Positions 8,054 through 17,201 of a stretch of 64,000 nucleotides of DNA are shown here, piece after piece. The stretch's first letter is position 1, and every line of letters starts with the position of its first letter. Source of the stretch: JADJPO01 sp963750395 (GTDB lineage Bacteria; Actinomycetota; Actinomycetes; Actinomycetales; Kineosporiaceae); the NCBI GenBank assembly GCA_963750395.1, contig CAVVQM010000013.1:29333-93332 (forward strand), in the 5' to 3' direction. The position numbers and the translations under genes were made by a program. The notes beneath the pieces were generated by a model that did not search any database, was not told the DNA's origin, and saw only the letters and a program-made list of their open reading frames with translations.

Positions 8054-9637
8054 GTGTCCGACCCCGCAGGCCGCCGACCCCACCGAACCCAGCGTCCGCA
8101 CCCCCCGCGTCCCGATCTGCCCCTGGACGGCGTCCGCCCGGCACCGCTGGACCCGTCGGTCCCGCCGGATGCGGCGACCGGGGTGGCCAGGGTCAACGCC
8201 GATGATCTGGCCCGCGCGCTCGCGGTGCTGGCCGCCGTCCAGGACCTGCCGCCCGACCATGTCGACGCGGTCGCGGTCCGTCGCGCGACGGCCCGGATCT
8301 ACAAGCAGTACAAGCAGGAACGCCGCACCGCCAAGCGCGCCGAGGAGCAGGCCGCCGACGCCGCCGTGCTCGCCGCCACCGCCACCGGTTCGGCGAAGCG
8401 GATCGACGACGAGACCGCCGGTCTCGACCTGGTCTCGAGTGCCCGCGGGGCCACGGCGGGGGAGTACCGGCGCGCCCGGCCCTGCTACATGTGCAAGCGC
8501 GACTACACCACCGTCGACGCCTTCTACCACCAGCTGTGCCCCGACTGCGCCGCCTTCAGCCACGCCAAGCGTGAGGCCCGCACCGATCTGACCGGACGGC
8601 GCGCCCTGCTCACCGGAGGCCGCGCCAAGATCGGGATGTACATCGCGCTACGGCTCCTGCGCGACGGCGCGCACACCACGATCACGACCCGTTTCCCGAA
8701 CGACGCCGCCCGGCGCTTCGCGGCGCAGCCCGATTCGGCGGACTGGCTGGACCGGCTGCGGATCATCGGGATCGACCTGCGCGACCCCTCCCAGGTGGTC
8801 GCGCTCGCGCAGACCGTCTCGGCGGCCGGCCCGTTGGACATCATCATCAACAACGCCGCGCAGACGGTGCGTCGCTCGCCGGGCGCCTACGCGCCCCTGG
8901 CGGCGGCCGAGGCCGACCCGTTGCCGCCCGAACTGATCTCCGCGGGCATGCAGGTGCTCGCCTTCGATCGGGTCGGCGAGGCGCACCCGAGCGCCCTGGC
9001 CTCCTCGGTGCGATCCGCCGCCGACCTGCACGCCACCGGGGGTGGCGGCGCCGAGCTGACCAGGCTGGCGATGGTCGCCGGGTCGGCCTCGCTGGCCCGG
9101 CACGAGGACCGCAGCGCCGTGGACGCCGGAGGCCTGCTGCCCGATGTCGTCGACGCGAACAGCTGGACGCAGGTGCTCGGTCAGGTCGATCCGCTGGAAC
9201 TGCTCGAGGTCCATCTGTGCAACGCGGCGGCGCCGTTCATCCTGGTCGATGCGCTGCGTCCGGCCCTGGCGGCGAGCCGTGCCCGCCGCAAGTACGTGGT
9301 GAACGTCTCGGCCATGGAGGGGGTGTTCGGCCGCGGGTACAAGGGTCCGGGCCACCCGCACACGAACATGGCCAAGGCGGCGCTGAACATGATGGTGCGC
9401 ACCGGTTCTCAGGAGATGTTCGAGCGCGACCGGATCCTGATGACCGCGGTCGACACGGGCTGGATCACCGACGAGCGTCCTCATCACACCAAGCTCCGCC
9501 TGGCCCGCGAGGGCTTCAAGGCACCCCTGGATCTGGTCGACGGCGCGGCCCGCGTCTACGACCCGATCGTGCAGGGGGAGGCGGGCGAGGACCTGCACGG
9601 TGTCTTCCTCAAGGACTACCGCCCGCACCGATGGTGA
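8054..9637 (+). CDS. SDR-family oxidoreductase with N-terminal zinc ribbon
   Basis: 527 residues from GTG 8054, chosen because a -10 like box sits 7 bases upstream; GTG 8045 is also open. The first 140 residues are charged and helical (QYKQERRTAKRAEEQ). At about 143-166 is CxxC-x14-CxxC (CYMC...CPDC), a likely zinc ribbon. The Rossmann part follows with ALLTGGRAKIGMYIALRLL, where GGRAKIG replaces the usual TGxxxGIG, then DIIINNAAQT and VVNVSAMEGVFG. The usual YxxxK is not obvious; HTNMAKAALNMM occupies that place. It therefore belongs to the SDR superfamily but to a divergent branch, and its substrate is unknown. It follows the PP2C gene by 47 bases. Confidence 0.8.
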   Translation: MSDPAGRRPHRTQRPHPPRPDLPLDGVRPAPLDPSVPPDAATGVARVNADDLARALAVLAAVQDLPPDHVDAVAVRRATARIYKQYKQERRTAKRAEEQAADAAVLAATATGSAKRIDDETAGLDLVSSARGATAGEYRRARPCYMCKRDYTTVDAFYHQLCPDCAAFSHAKREARTDLTGRRALLTGGRAKIGMYIALRLLRDGAHTTITTRFPNDAARRFAAQPDSADWLDRLRIIGIDLRDPSQVVALAQTVSAAGPLDIIINNAAQTVRRSPGAYAPLAAAEADPLPPELISAGMQVLAFDRVGEAHPSALASSVRSAADLHATGGGGAELTRLAMVAGSASLARHEDRSAVDAGGLLPDVVDANSWTQVLGQVDPLELLEVHLCNAAAPFILVDALRPALAASRARRKYVVNVSAMEGVFGRGYKGPGHPHTNMAKAALNMMVRTGSQEMFERDRILMTAVDTGWITDERPHHTKLRLAREGFKAPLDLVDGAARVYDPIVQGEAGEDLHGVFLKDYRPHRW

Positions 9638-9840
9638 GCGCCGGTGGGCGCCGACGGCGGCAGGCGTCGCCGACGCGTGCTCCGAGGGGTTGATCGAACT
9701 TTGGCCCGAACGGCCGACCAGTCGGAGCGTCCCCGCTCATGTGACGCCAAGTAGTGTTCAGTCACTGAACGTGGTCGATCGTTCCCGATCTTCTTCGATC
9801 GTCCTCGATCCGTCCAGAGCGCCCGTCTGCGCCCTCGATC

Positions 9841-9883
9841 CACGGCCGGCGGCGGCGGCCCCCGACGCCCGCCGCCGGCCGTG
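9841..9883. terminator. Strong GC hairpin, likely terminator
   Basis: A perfect 15-bp stem: CACGGCCGGCGGCGG (9841-9855) with its complement at 9869-9883 and a 13-base loop. It lies about 200 bases after the SDR gene and may terminate transcription; U-tract absent. Confidence 0.45.
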
Positions 9884-9928
9884 CTCTACTCTGTGCTCAG
9901 CGTGATCGCCGTCTGACGGCGGCCAACC

Positions 9929-9957
9929 GATGTCCAGGTGTAGCTGATGTCCAGGTG
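9929..9957. repeat. 12-bp direct repeat, two copies
   Basis: GATGTCCAGGTG occurs at 9929-9940 and again at 9946-9957, spaced by 5 bases (17-bp period). It lies about 90 bases before the FKBP start and could be a regulator site on nearly the same helix face. Confidence 0.4.
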
Positions 9958-10044
9958 ACTGTCAGGTAAGGCGTGCATGCTGTTCCCGGCCGCGCTGGGT
10001 AGCGTGAGGCTGCGTTCGTCACCATCCCCATCGAAGAGGTACCC

Positions 10045-11013
10045 GTGCCCCGTTCCCTCCTGCGCCCTCGGGCGTTCGTCTCCCTCCTGGCCGCCTCGAC
10101 GCTGGCGATCTCCCTCGTGGCCGGCTGCGGCTCGTCATCGGGAGGTGATGCGTCGTCGACGGACTCTGCATCCTCGTCCGCCTCGGCGGGCGCTCCGGGC
10201 GACACGGTCCCCGGTGTCGAGGCGAGCGGCGCGTTCGGTGAGAAGCCCACACTGACCGTTCCGGACGCCGATCCGCCGGCGGATCTGCGCGTCCAGGTGC
10301 TCTCCGAGGGGGAGGGTGAGGCCGTCGCCGCGGACCAGACCCTGGTCGTGAACTACCTCGGCCAGACCTGGGCGCCGGTGGACGGCAAGGCCAACGTCTT
10401 CGACAACTCCTTCGACCGCGGCGCCCCCTTCGCCTTCCCCGTCGGCAAGGGCCAGGTGATCAAGGGATGGGACACGGGCGTGGCGGGTCAGCGGATCGGC
10501 TCCCGTCTTCTGATGTCGATCCCGCCGGAGCAGGCCTATGGCACCGACCCGGAGGGCCACGAGCTGGGCGGGCAGACCCTGCTGTTCGTCGTCGACCTGG
10601 TCGCCGAGGTCTCCGCCACGGCGGCCGCGGACGGGACCCCGGTGACGGACATCCCGGCCGGCTTCCCGAAGGTCTCCTCCGAACCCGGCAAGGAGCCGTC
10701 GATCACGTCGGTGACCGGTGTCACCGTTCCCGACAAGGACCGGTCGACCATGTTGCTGGCCGGCACCGGTGCCGAGATCGACCCCACCGCGAGCCTCGCC
10801 GTCCAGATCGTGCAGACCGACACGGCCACCGGTAGCCAGACCCAGAAGACCTGGGGCACCGCCGTCGAGGTGGTCTCCGCCGCGAACGTGCTGGCCGCGG
10901 CCACGGCCCTGAAGGGTCAGAAGGTCGGCAGCCGCGTGCTGCTGGTCACTGCCGACACCGGCAACGGCAGCGGGGTTCTGATCGTGGACGTCGTCGAACA
11001 GTTCGCCACCTGA
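10045..11013 (+). CDS. FKBP-type peptidyl-prolyl isomerase lipoprotein
   Basis: 322 residues from GTG 10045 (SD gaagagg). The N-terminus is a lipoprotein signal with lipobox LVAGC near residue 28, then a Ser/Gly linker. Residues about 90-185 form an FKBP domain: TLVVNYLGQTW, VFDNSFDRGAPFAFPVGKG, VIKGWDTGVAGQRIGSR and IPPEQAYG. The second half (about 215-322) repeats features of the fold (TAVEVVSAANVL, LKGQKVGSRVLL) without FKBP active-site residues, so it may be a degenerate second domain. The protein is expected on the outer face of the membrane, folding proline-containing exported proteins. The next gene begins 10 bases later. Confidence 0.9.
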   Translation: MPRSLLRPRAFVSLLAASTLAISLVAGCGSSSGGDASSTDSASSSASAGAPGDTVPGVEASGAFGEKPTLTVPDADPPADLRVQVLSEGEGEAVAADQTLVVNYLGQTWAPVDGKANVFDNSFDRGAPFAFPVGKGQVIKGWDTGVAGQRIGSRLLMSIPPEQAYGTDPEGHELGGQTLLFVVDLVAEVSATAAADGTPVTDIPAGFPKVSSEPGKEPSITSVTGVTVPDKDRSTMLLAGTGAEIDPTASLAVQIVQTDTATGSQTQKTWGTAVEVVSAANVLAAATALKGQKVGSRVLLVTADTGNGSGVLIVDVVEQFAT

Positions 11014-11023
11014 TCGACCGGTC

Positions 11024-13798
11024 GTGAAAGCTCTTCTGGCCGAGCTGGACCGGGCCGGCGTCGAGGCCGATGCGGGCGCCGGTCGCCGGGCCCAGTACTC
11101 CTCCGACGCCTCCCTCTACCGGGTGGTGCCTCAGGCCGTGGCGTTCCCCCGCCACAGCGAGGAGTTGGAGGCGATCGTCGGGATCTGTCGCCGGCTCGCC
11201 GTCCCGCTCACGATGCGCGGTGCGGGAACGTCCATCGCCGGCAACGCCGTCGGGCCCGGTCTGGTGGTGGACACGAGCCGGCACCTCGGCGCCGTGCTCG
11301 AGATCGACCCACAGGCCCGCACGGCGCGGGTGCAGCCCGGCACGGTGCTGTCCACCCTGCAGGCGGCGGCGGCCCCCCACGGCCTGCGCTTCGGTCCGGA
11401 TCCCTCGACCCACAACCGGGCCACCCTCGGCGGGATGATCGGCAACAACGCCTGTGGTTCCAGGGCGTTGGGCTACGGGCGGACGGCGGACAACGTGCTC
11501 GCCCTCGACGTCGTGGCCGGGGACGGACGGCGGTTCGCCACATCGTCCGATCACGGCCTGGCGTCCGGCCCGGCCGGCCTGAGCGAGGTCGTGGACGCGG
11601 ACCTGGCCACCATCCGCACCGAGTTCGGCCGGTTCACCCGCCAGGTCTCCGGCTACTCGATGGAACACCTCCTGCCCGAACTGGGCCGGGACCTCGCCTC
11701 CTTCCTGGTCGGCACCGAGGGCAGCCTCGTCGTGGTCACCGAGGCCACGCTGCGCCTGGTGCGTGCCCCGGCCAGGACCGCGCTCGTCGTCCTGGGGTAT
11801 CCCGACATGGCCTCGGCCGCGGACGCCGTCCCTGCCCTGTTGGCGCACGATCCGATCGCGCTGGAGGGCCTGGACTCCCGGATCGTGGACGCCGTCCGCG
11901 CGCACCGCGGAGCCGCCGCCCGGATCCCCGACCTGCCGACGGGAACCGGTTGGCTGATGGTCGAACTCGGCGGCGAGGAGCAGCCGGCACTGACCGCCGG
12001 GGCAGCTCGGCTGATCAAGGACGCCCAGGCACTGCAGGCGCGCATCGTCCTCGACCCCTCCGAGACGGCCGCCCTGTGGCGGATCCGTGAGGACGGCGCA
12101 GGTCTGTCCGCGCGCAGCCCCCGAGGCCGCCCGGCACACGCCGGGTGGGAGGACGCGGCCGTACCGCCCGATCGACTCGGCGGGTACCTGCGCGCCTTCG
12201 AGGACCTGATGGCCGGGTACGACCTGACCGGTGTTCCGTACGGCCACTTCGGCGACGGCTGCGTGCACATCCGCCTCGACCTGCCGTTGGAGGGCGACGG
12301 TGGCCGAACCGTCTTCCGATCGTTCCTGACCGACGCCGCACGACTGGTGGCCGACCACGGCGGATCCATGTCGGGCGAGCACGGTGACGGCCGCGCCCGC
12401 GGGGAACTGCTGCCGTTGATGTACTCGCCGAGGGCGATCGAGCTGTTCGCGGCGGTCAAGGACCTGTTCGACCCGGACGGCGTCCTGAACCCGGGGGTCG
12501 TGGTGCGTCCCGCCCCGCTCGACGCGGATCTGCGCCTGGCCCAACGGCATTCGGCGGCGCGCATCTCTGCCGAGGCGCATCGGTGCACGGGCGTCGGCAA
12601 GTGCCGCGCGGACACCGCCGCCGCCGGTGGCGTGATGTGTCCGTCGTACCAGGCCACCCGGGACGAGAAGGACTCCACCCGCGGCCGGGCCCGCGTGCTG
12701 CAGGAGATGGTCAACGGCTCGCTGATCACCGGTGGTTGGCGTGCCCCCGAGGTGCACGAGGCCCTCGACCTGTGCCTGTCCTGCAAGGGGTGTGCCTCGG
12801 ACTGCCCGACGGGCGTCGACATGGCCGCCTACAAGTCCCAGGTGCTGCACGAGGCCTACCGGGGCCGCCTGCGCCCGCGCGACCACTACGCGTTGGGATG
12901 GCTGCCGTTGTGGTCGCGGATGGCCACCGCCAATCCGGTCGTGGCCGGCATGGTCAACCGGCTGCTCGCGACGCGGTCGATCGCCGCCGCGGCCAAGCGG
13001 GCCGGCAACATCGACCAGCGCAGGCCACTGCCGCGCTTCGCCGTCCGGACCTTTCGCGACTGGTTCGCCGGGCACACCCCCGAACGACACGGCGGCGGCC
13101 GTCAGGTGCTGCTGTGGGTGGACACCTTCACCGACCACTTCAGCCCCGAGGTCGGGATCGCGGCGGTCCGCGTGCTGGAGGCGACCGGATTCGCCGTCCG
13201 GATCACCGAGACGCCGCAGTGCTGCGGTTTGACCTGGATCTCGACCGGCCAGCGCGACGTCGCGCGGAGGCTGCTGACCCGCGGCATCACCGCGGTGGAA
13301 GGGGCTGTGGCCCAGGATGTCCCGGTGGTCGGCCTGGAGCCCTCCTGCACAGCGGTGTTCCGGGACGAGGCCCCCGAGCTCGTCGGCCGGACGGTGCCGA
13401 TACTCACCCTGGCCGAACTCCTGACGCAGGTGGACCCCGGGCTGCTGCCGCGCCTGGACGGCGTCCAGGCGCTCGCCCAACCGCACTGTCACCAGCACGC
13501 GGTGATGGGCTGGAACCGGGACGCCGAGCTGCTGGCCGCGCTCGGTGCCGGCGTCGAGCGCCTCGGCGGGTGCTGCGGGCTGGCCGGGAACTTCGGTGTC
13601 GTGCAGGGGCACTACGACGTCTCGGTCGCCGTGGCGCAGACCAACCTGCTTCCCGCGCTGGAGCGTCAGTCCGAGGGCAACCGCGCCGGCGGTCACGCAG
13701 TGGTGCTGGCGGACGGCTTCTCCTGCCGCACCCAGATCGACCAGCTGAGCGGGCGCCGCGCCGTCCACCTGGCCGAGTTGCTGGCCGAACGGCTCTGA
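11024..13798 (+). CDS. FAD-binding and Fe-S-binding oxidoreductase (D-lactate/glycolate dehydrogenase type)
   Basis: 924 residues from GTG 11024. The first half is a PCMH-type FAD domain with RGAGTSIAGNAVGPGLVVD, PSTHNRATLGGMIGNNACGS and GTEGSLVVVTEATLRL, followed by the FAD-oxidase C-terminal domain (YGHFGDGCVHIRLD, GSMSGEHGDGRARG). Next come Fe-S regions: CTGVGKCRAD, CLSCKGCASDCP and then CCG-type motifs (QCCGLTW, PHCHQHAV, GGCCGLAGNFG) as in the GlpC/DsbB-like half. The fused form matches Dld2/YdiJ-type 2-hydroxyacid dehydrogenases, which pass electrons from a hydroxyacid to a membrane or soluble acceptor. Its substrate cannot be told from sequence. It is probably co-transcribed with the FKBP lipoprotein. 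Confidence 0.88.
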   Translation: MKALLAELDRAGVEADAGAGRRAQYSSDASLYRVVPQAVAFPRHSEELEAIVGICRRLAVPLTMRGAGTSIAGNAVGPGLVVDTSRHLGAVLEIDPQARTARVQPGTVLSTLQAAAAPHGLRFGPDPSTHNRATLGGMIGNNACGSRALGYGRTADNVLALDVVAGDGRRFATSSDHGLASGPAGLSEVVDADLATIRTEFGRFTRQVSGYSMEHLLPELGRDLASFLVGTEGSLVVVTEATLRLVRAPARTALVVLGYPDMASAADAVPALLAHDPIALEGLDSRIVDAVRAHRGAAARIPDLPTGTGWLMVELGGEEQPALTAGAARLIKDAQALQARIVLDPSETAALWRIREDGAGLSARSPRGRPAHAGWEDAAVPPDRLGGYLRAFEDLMAGYDLTGVPYGHFGDGCVHIRLDLPLEGDGGRTVFRSFLTDAARLVADHGGSMSGEHGDGRARGELLPLMYSPRAIELFAAVKDLFDPDGVLNPGVVVRPAPLDADLRLAQRHSAARISAEAHRCTGVGKCRADTAAAGGVMCPSYQATRDEKDSTRGRARVLQEMVNGSLITGGWRAPEVHEALDLCLSCKGCASDCPTGVDMAAYKSQVLHEAYRGRLRPRDHYALGWLPLWSRMATANPVVAGMVNRLLATRSIAAAAKRAGNIDQRRPLPRFAVRTFRDWFAGHTPERHGGGRQVLLWVDTFTDHFSPEVGIAAVRVLEATGFAVRITETPQCCGLTWISTGQRDVARRLLTRGITAVEGAVAQDVPVVGLEPSCTAVFRDEAPELVGRTVPILTLAELLTQVDPGLLPRLDGVQALAQPHCHQHAVMGWNRDAELLAALGAGVERLGGCCGLAGNFGVVQGHYDVSVAVAQTNLLPALERQSEGNRAGGHAVVLADGFSCRTQIDQLSGRRAVHLAELLAERL

Positions 13799-13811
13799 GC
13801 GCCGACGCTGT

Positions 13812-16373
13812 TCAGCGCCGCGAGAAGGCCTTCCGCAGCGCCTCCGCCAGGGCGCCCACGTGCGGCTCCCGGAGCATGGACAGGTGGTCCCCGGGCACCT
13901 CGACCAGTTCCCAGTCGCCGCTCAGGTGCTGGGCCCAGGCGGAGCGGTCGGCCTTCTCGGGCGTGTCAGCGACCACGACGACCGCGGGCCCCGGGTAGGG
14001 CCGGGAGCGGTAGTGGCGCCCGATGAAGGAGGTCATGTCGAAGAAGCGCCAGTAGTTCCCGGTCCCGGGTCGGGTCGCCCAGCCGGTGGCTGCCAGCCCG
14101 AGCCCGGCCTTGATCCGGCGGTGCAGCGGCCGCGGCTCGGGCCGGGGATGGTGGGCCGGGTCGGGTGGGAAGGAATCGAGGATCGCCAGCTGGGCGACCT
14201 GCTCACCCGCGGCGCGCAGCCGATGCGCCATCTCGAAGGCGACCAGCCCGCCGTAGGAGTGTCCGGCGAGCAGGTAGGGCCCCTGCGGCTGAACGGACCT
14301 CATCGCCGCGATGTAGCGCCTGGCGGCCCGGGCGACGGTCCAGTCGGGTAGGCCACGGCGTTCCATGCCGTGCATCTGCAGGGCGTACGAGGCGCGTTCG
14401 CCGAGGCTGCGGGCCAACGCCACGAAGGCAACACCCATACCCCCGCCGCCGGCGACGAAGAAGACGGCAGGCTCGTCAGAGGTGTTCTCCGACAGCGGGT
14501 TCAAAGGCACGAGAACGGCACCCAGAGGATCTGGGGCGCGGCGCACCCGGTCTGCGAAGGCTCGCGCGGTCGGGGCCTCGGTGAGGGTCGTGGCGGTGAC
14601 CTGGCCGGGCTCGATCCCCAGCTCGCTCACCAGGGCGCTCATGATCGCTTCAGCGGCGAGGGAGTCACCACCGAGCTCGAAGAAGTCCTGGTCCGGGCCC
14701 ACCGAGTCCAGCGCGAGTGCCCGGGCCCAGACGTCGGCGACCGCCTGCTCCCAGTCGCTCACCTCGCCGTAGGTCTCGGGTCCGCCGATCTCGGGGGGGT
14801 CGGGCAGCGCCGAGCGGTCGATCTTGCCCCGGTCGCTGCGGGGCACGGCGCTCAGGAAGATCACGATCTCGGGCACCATGTGGTCGGGCAGGCGCTCCCG
14901 CAGCGCCTTGCGCACGGCCGCGGCACTGGGCTGTTCGGCGGTCGAGACCACGTAGGAGATCAGCCGCTGACTCTCGCCGTCGGGACGCAGGCCCGCGACC
15001 GTGACCGCCTCGGCGACGTCCGGCAGGGCGAACAACTCGACGTCCACCTCGCCCGGCTCGACGAGGTTGCCGCGGATCTTGACGCTGTGATCGCGCCGTC
15101 CCATCAACCGGAAGACCGGGCCGTGCGGGGAGTCCTCGATCACGGCGACGTCGCGGGTGAACACGGTTCGGGTGCCGTCCGGGTTGTCCCGGAAGCAGGC
15201 CGCGGTCGCCGCGCTGTCGTTCCAGTAGCCGCTGCCGGGCGCGCTCGAGGTCACCGCCAGGACCCCGGGTCCCCCGTGTGGCAGCACCGCCCCGTCCTCG
15301 TCGACGATCTCCAGCCGCGTGTCGCCGACCGGCAGGCCGACGGGCAGGGACCCGTCCAGTGCGGGGTGGTCGCTCGGCACCGGGTACTCGGCGATCAGGC
15401 CGGTCTCGGAGGAGCCGTACCGATTGCGCACCACGCAGGTCGGCGGTAGAAGGGCCCGCACCGCCTCGACGTCCGTGCCGTGCGCGGTCTCACCGGCGAT
15501 GGTCAGCGATCGCAGGCGCCGCAGCAGCGCCGGGTCGGGCGCCGTCGCGACGAACGCGCGCAGGATGGCGGGGCTGGAATGCATGATCGTCGCGCCGACC
15601 CGGTCGAGCCAGGCGGGCAGTTGCGCGATGCCGTTGCCCCGGACGTCGTACAACTCCAGACGCGAGCCGACCACCAGTCCGGCCACGCTGATCATCAGGC
15701 CGGCGTGGAAGGCCAGCGGAAGGGTGTGCGCCACCACGTCGTCCGCGTCGTAGCAGCCCGTGGCCACCGAGTTGGTCCAGGCGTCGTGAACCAGCATCCG
15801 ATGGTCGTTGACGACCGCCTTCGGCAGCCCGGTCGAGCCCGAGGTGAACGCCAGGACCGCGGGTGCATCCGCCGCGGGCGGGCTCTGCCAGAGTGTCTCC
15901 GGCCGGTCACGCGCGCCCGGATCGGGCAGGAGCACCTCGTCGGCCACCTGATCGGCGGCCTCGGCGGTGTCGGGGTGGGCCAGGATCGCCGCCAAGCCGG
16001 CGCGCTCGGCCATGACGCGTAGGCGCCCCACGGGGGTGCGCGGGTCGAGGACGACGACCGGATGACCCGAGGCGAGGGCCGCGAGCAGCGAGGCCACAGC
16101 GCCGCGTCGGTGCGGGTGGAGCAGCCCGATCGGCTCTCCGGCCGGCCGGTCGGCTCCCTGGACGACGAGCAGCCGCGCGGCGGCGCTCGCGGCCAGGTCG
16201 CGGTAGGTCAACTCGCCGCGGGCGTCGGCGACCGCCACGGCGTCCGGCAGGGCGGTGGCCACGATGCGGAATCGAGGCAGCACGCCGAGGTCGACGTCCT
16301 CGAGACGCAGGGGAACCACGCCGTGGGCGCGATCTCCGGGCAAGCCCCGATCGTGGACACTCTGCGCGGTCAT
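13812..16373 (-). CDS. NRPS-like A-T-TE synthetase (adenylation, carrier, thioesterase)
   Basis: 853 residues from ATG 16373 (SD GGAGG). Residues 1 to about 530 are an adenylation domain with FTSGSTGLPKAV, NRYGSSETG, the GRRDHSVKIRG hinge region and the catalytic Lys in DRGKIDR. The A4 core reads LAFHAGLMIS, so His replaces the Asp that binds the alpha-amino group in amino-acid-activating domains. This argues for a keto, hydroxy, aryl or fatty acid substrate (inference). A carrier domain follows with FFELGGDSLAAEAI at about 567, then a thioesterase with GHSYGGLVAFEM at about 704 and a late His in VPGDHLSML. No condensation domain is present. A-T-TE enzymes are known to dimerise arylpyruvates to furanones and quinones. 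The gene lies 35 bases after the shikimate kinase. Confidence 0.85.
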   Translation of the reverse strand: MTAQSVHDRGLPGDRAHGVVPLRLEDVDLGVLPRFRIVATALPDAVAVADARGELTYRDLAASAAARLLVVQGADRPAGEPIGLLHPHRRGAVASLLAALASGHPVVVLDPRTPVGRLRVMAERAGLAAILAHPDTAEAADQVADEVLLPDPGARDRPETLWQSPPAADAPAVLAFTSGSTGLPKAVVNDHRMLVHDAWTNSVATGCYDADDVVAHTLPLAFHAGLMISVAGLVVGSRLELYDVRGNGIAQLPAWLDRVGATIMHSSPAILRAFVATAPDPALLRRLRSLTIAGETAHGTDVEAVRALLPPTCVVRNRYGSSETGLIAEYPVPSDHPALDGSLPVGLPVGDTRLEIVDEDGAVLPHGGPGVLAVTSSAPGSGYWNDSAATAACFRDNPDGTRTVFTRDVAVIEDSPHGPVFRLMGRRDHSVKIRGNLVEPGEVDVELFALPDVAEAVTVAGLRPDGESQRLISYVVSTAEQPSAAAVRKALRERLPDHMVPEIVIFLSAVPRSDRGKIDRSALPDPPEIGGPETYGEVSDWEQAVADVWARALALDSVGPDQDFFELGGDSLAAEAIMSALVSELGIEPGQVTATTLTEAPTARAFADRVRRAPDPLGAVLVPLNPLSENTSDEPAVFFVAGGGGMGVAFVALARSLGERASYALQMHGMERRGLPDWTVARAARRYIAAMRSVQPQGPYLLAGHSYGGLVAFEMAHRLRAAGEQVAQLAILDSFPPDPAHHPRPEPRPLHRRIKAGLGLAATGWATRPGTGNYWRFFDMTSFIGRHYRSRPYPGPAVVVVADTPEKADRSAWAQHLSGDWELVEVPGDHLSMLREPHVGALAEALRKAFSRR

Positions 16374-16408
16374 AGCCTCCGGCCCCTGGTCTGGTGTCGG
16401 GGGTGAAA

Positions 16409-17011
16409 CTACCGTAGATCGGCGTCTGCTCCACGTTCGTCGAGCTCTCGCACCCAGGCGCGCAACCGTGCCGCCGTTGACGCCACATCCAACTGGTCCA
16501 CGTCGACGATCAGGTCGGCGAGGTGGTCATAGACCGCCATCCGAGCCTCGTGGATGGACGGCAGGTCCGGTCGTCGGAGCATGGGGCGACCCTGGTCATG
16601 GCCCACCCGGCGCAGCGCGACCGGTAGCGACACCCTGAGGTGGACGACGAGCGTGCGGGACTCGAGCAGGGCGCGGGTGTCGGGGTCCATCGCGGCACCG
16701 CCACCCAGGGCCAGGACCCCCGGCGGCTCCGGCCTGCCGAGGATGGTCGCGATCACCGCGCGCTCCAGGTCACGGAAGGCGGTCTCGCCGTCCTCGGCGA
16801 AGATCGTTGCGACGCGACGTCCGTCGGCTGCCTCGATCGCCCGGTCCGTGTCCGTGAACGTGACGGCGAGGCGTCGGGCCAGCGATTCGCCGGCGCTGCT
16901 CTTCCCGCTCCCCATGAAACCGATCAGCACGATCGGGGCCCGCTCCACCGCCCGCCGGGTCGGTGGCGGCGCCGGTTTGGGAATGGGCGGTTGCCGCGGG
17001 TCGCCTGGCAC
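16409..17011 (-). CDS. aroK: Shikimate kinase-like protein
   Basis: 200 residues from ATG 17011, with a Pro/Arg-rich N-terminal extension of about 25 residues. It shows the P-loop IVLIGFMGSGKSSAGESLA, FTDTDRAIE (shikimate- and Mg-binding Asp), FRDLERAVI and LALGGGAAM, all features of shikimate kinase, which phosphorylates shikimate on the way to chorismate. It stands alone, without aroB, aroC or other aro genes beside it, and is followed on the same strand by the A-T-TE synthetase. It could be the only copy or a dedicated second copy. A gluconate-kinase-like role is less likely given the GGG motif. Confidence 0.75.
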   Translation of the reverse strand: MPGDPRQPPIPKPAPPPTRRAVERAPIVLIGFMGSGKSSAGESLARRLAVTFTDTDRAIEAADGRRVATIFAEDGETAFRDLERAVIATILGRPEPPGVLALGGGAAMDPDTRALLESRTLVVHLRVSLPVALRRVGHDQGRPMLRRPDLPSIHEARMAVYDHLADLIVDVDQLDVASTAARLRAWVRELDERGADADLR

Positions 17012-17066
17012 CTCGGCAGTGTGTCAGGTCGCGATGACCCTGCGGCAACAGTCGCCCGAGGGCCTA

Positions 17067-17080
17067 TGCAAACGTTTACC
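17067..17080. promoter_or_regulatory. LacI-type operator candidate
   Basis: TGCAAACGTTTACC is a near-palindrome centred on CG, the usual form of LacI/GalR-family sites. It sits between aroK and the sugar-binding protein gene. A related box is at 17202-17214. No LacI-family gene is in the window. Confidence 0.45.
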
Positions 17081-17201
17081 AAGTAATGAACCACCCGTCT
17101 GCTCCGTCAGCACTGAGCGAGACTCCGCCGGACGTAACAGGCCCGTAACGGTGCCTTGACACCGGGTGTGAACCAGGAAGAGGGTGCCTCTAGACCGTGT
17201 A

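Larger units (their letters stand above)
9638..10044. other. Non-coding region with large hairpin and short direct repeats
   Basis: No gene is supported here. It holds a 15-bp GC hairpin (9841-9883), a pair of 12-bp direct repeats (9929-9957) and the upstream region of the FKBP gene, with a TAGCGT box near 9999 as a possible -10 element. Confidence 0.5.

Noticed and set aside
10946..13768. A 940-codon open frame on the minus strand opposite the FAD/Fe-S oxidoreductase
   Set aside because: Its protein is His/Arg/Gly-rich without any known motif, and the plus strand holds a complete, motif-bearing enzyme. High GC makes long antisense frames common.
17156..17161. TTGACA as a -35 box before the first sugar-binding gene
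   Set aside because: No acceptable -10 hexamer lies 16-19 bases downstream, so the match is probably chance.
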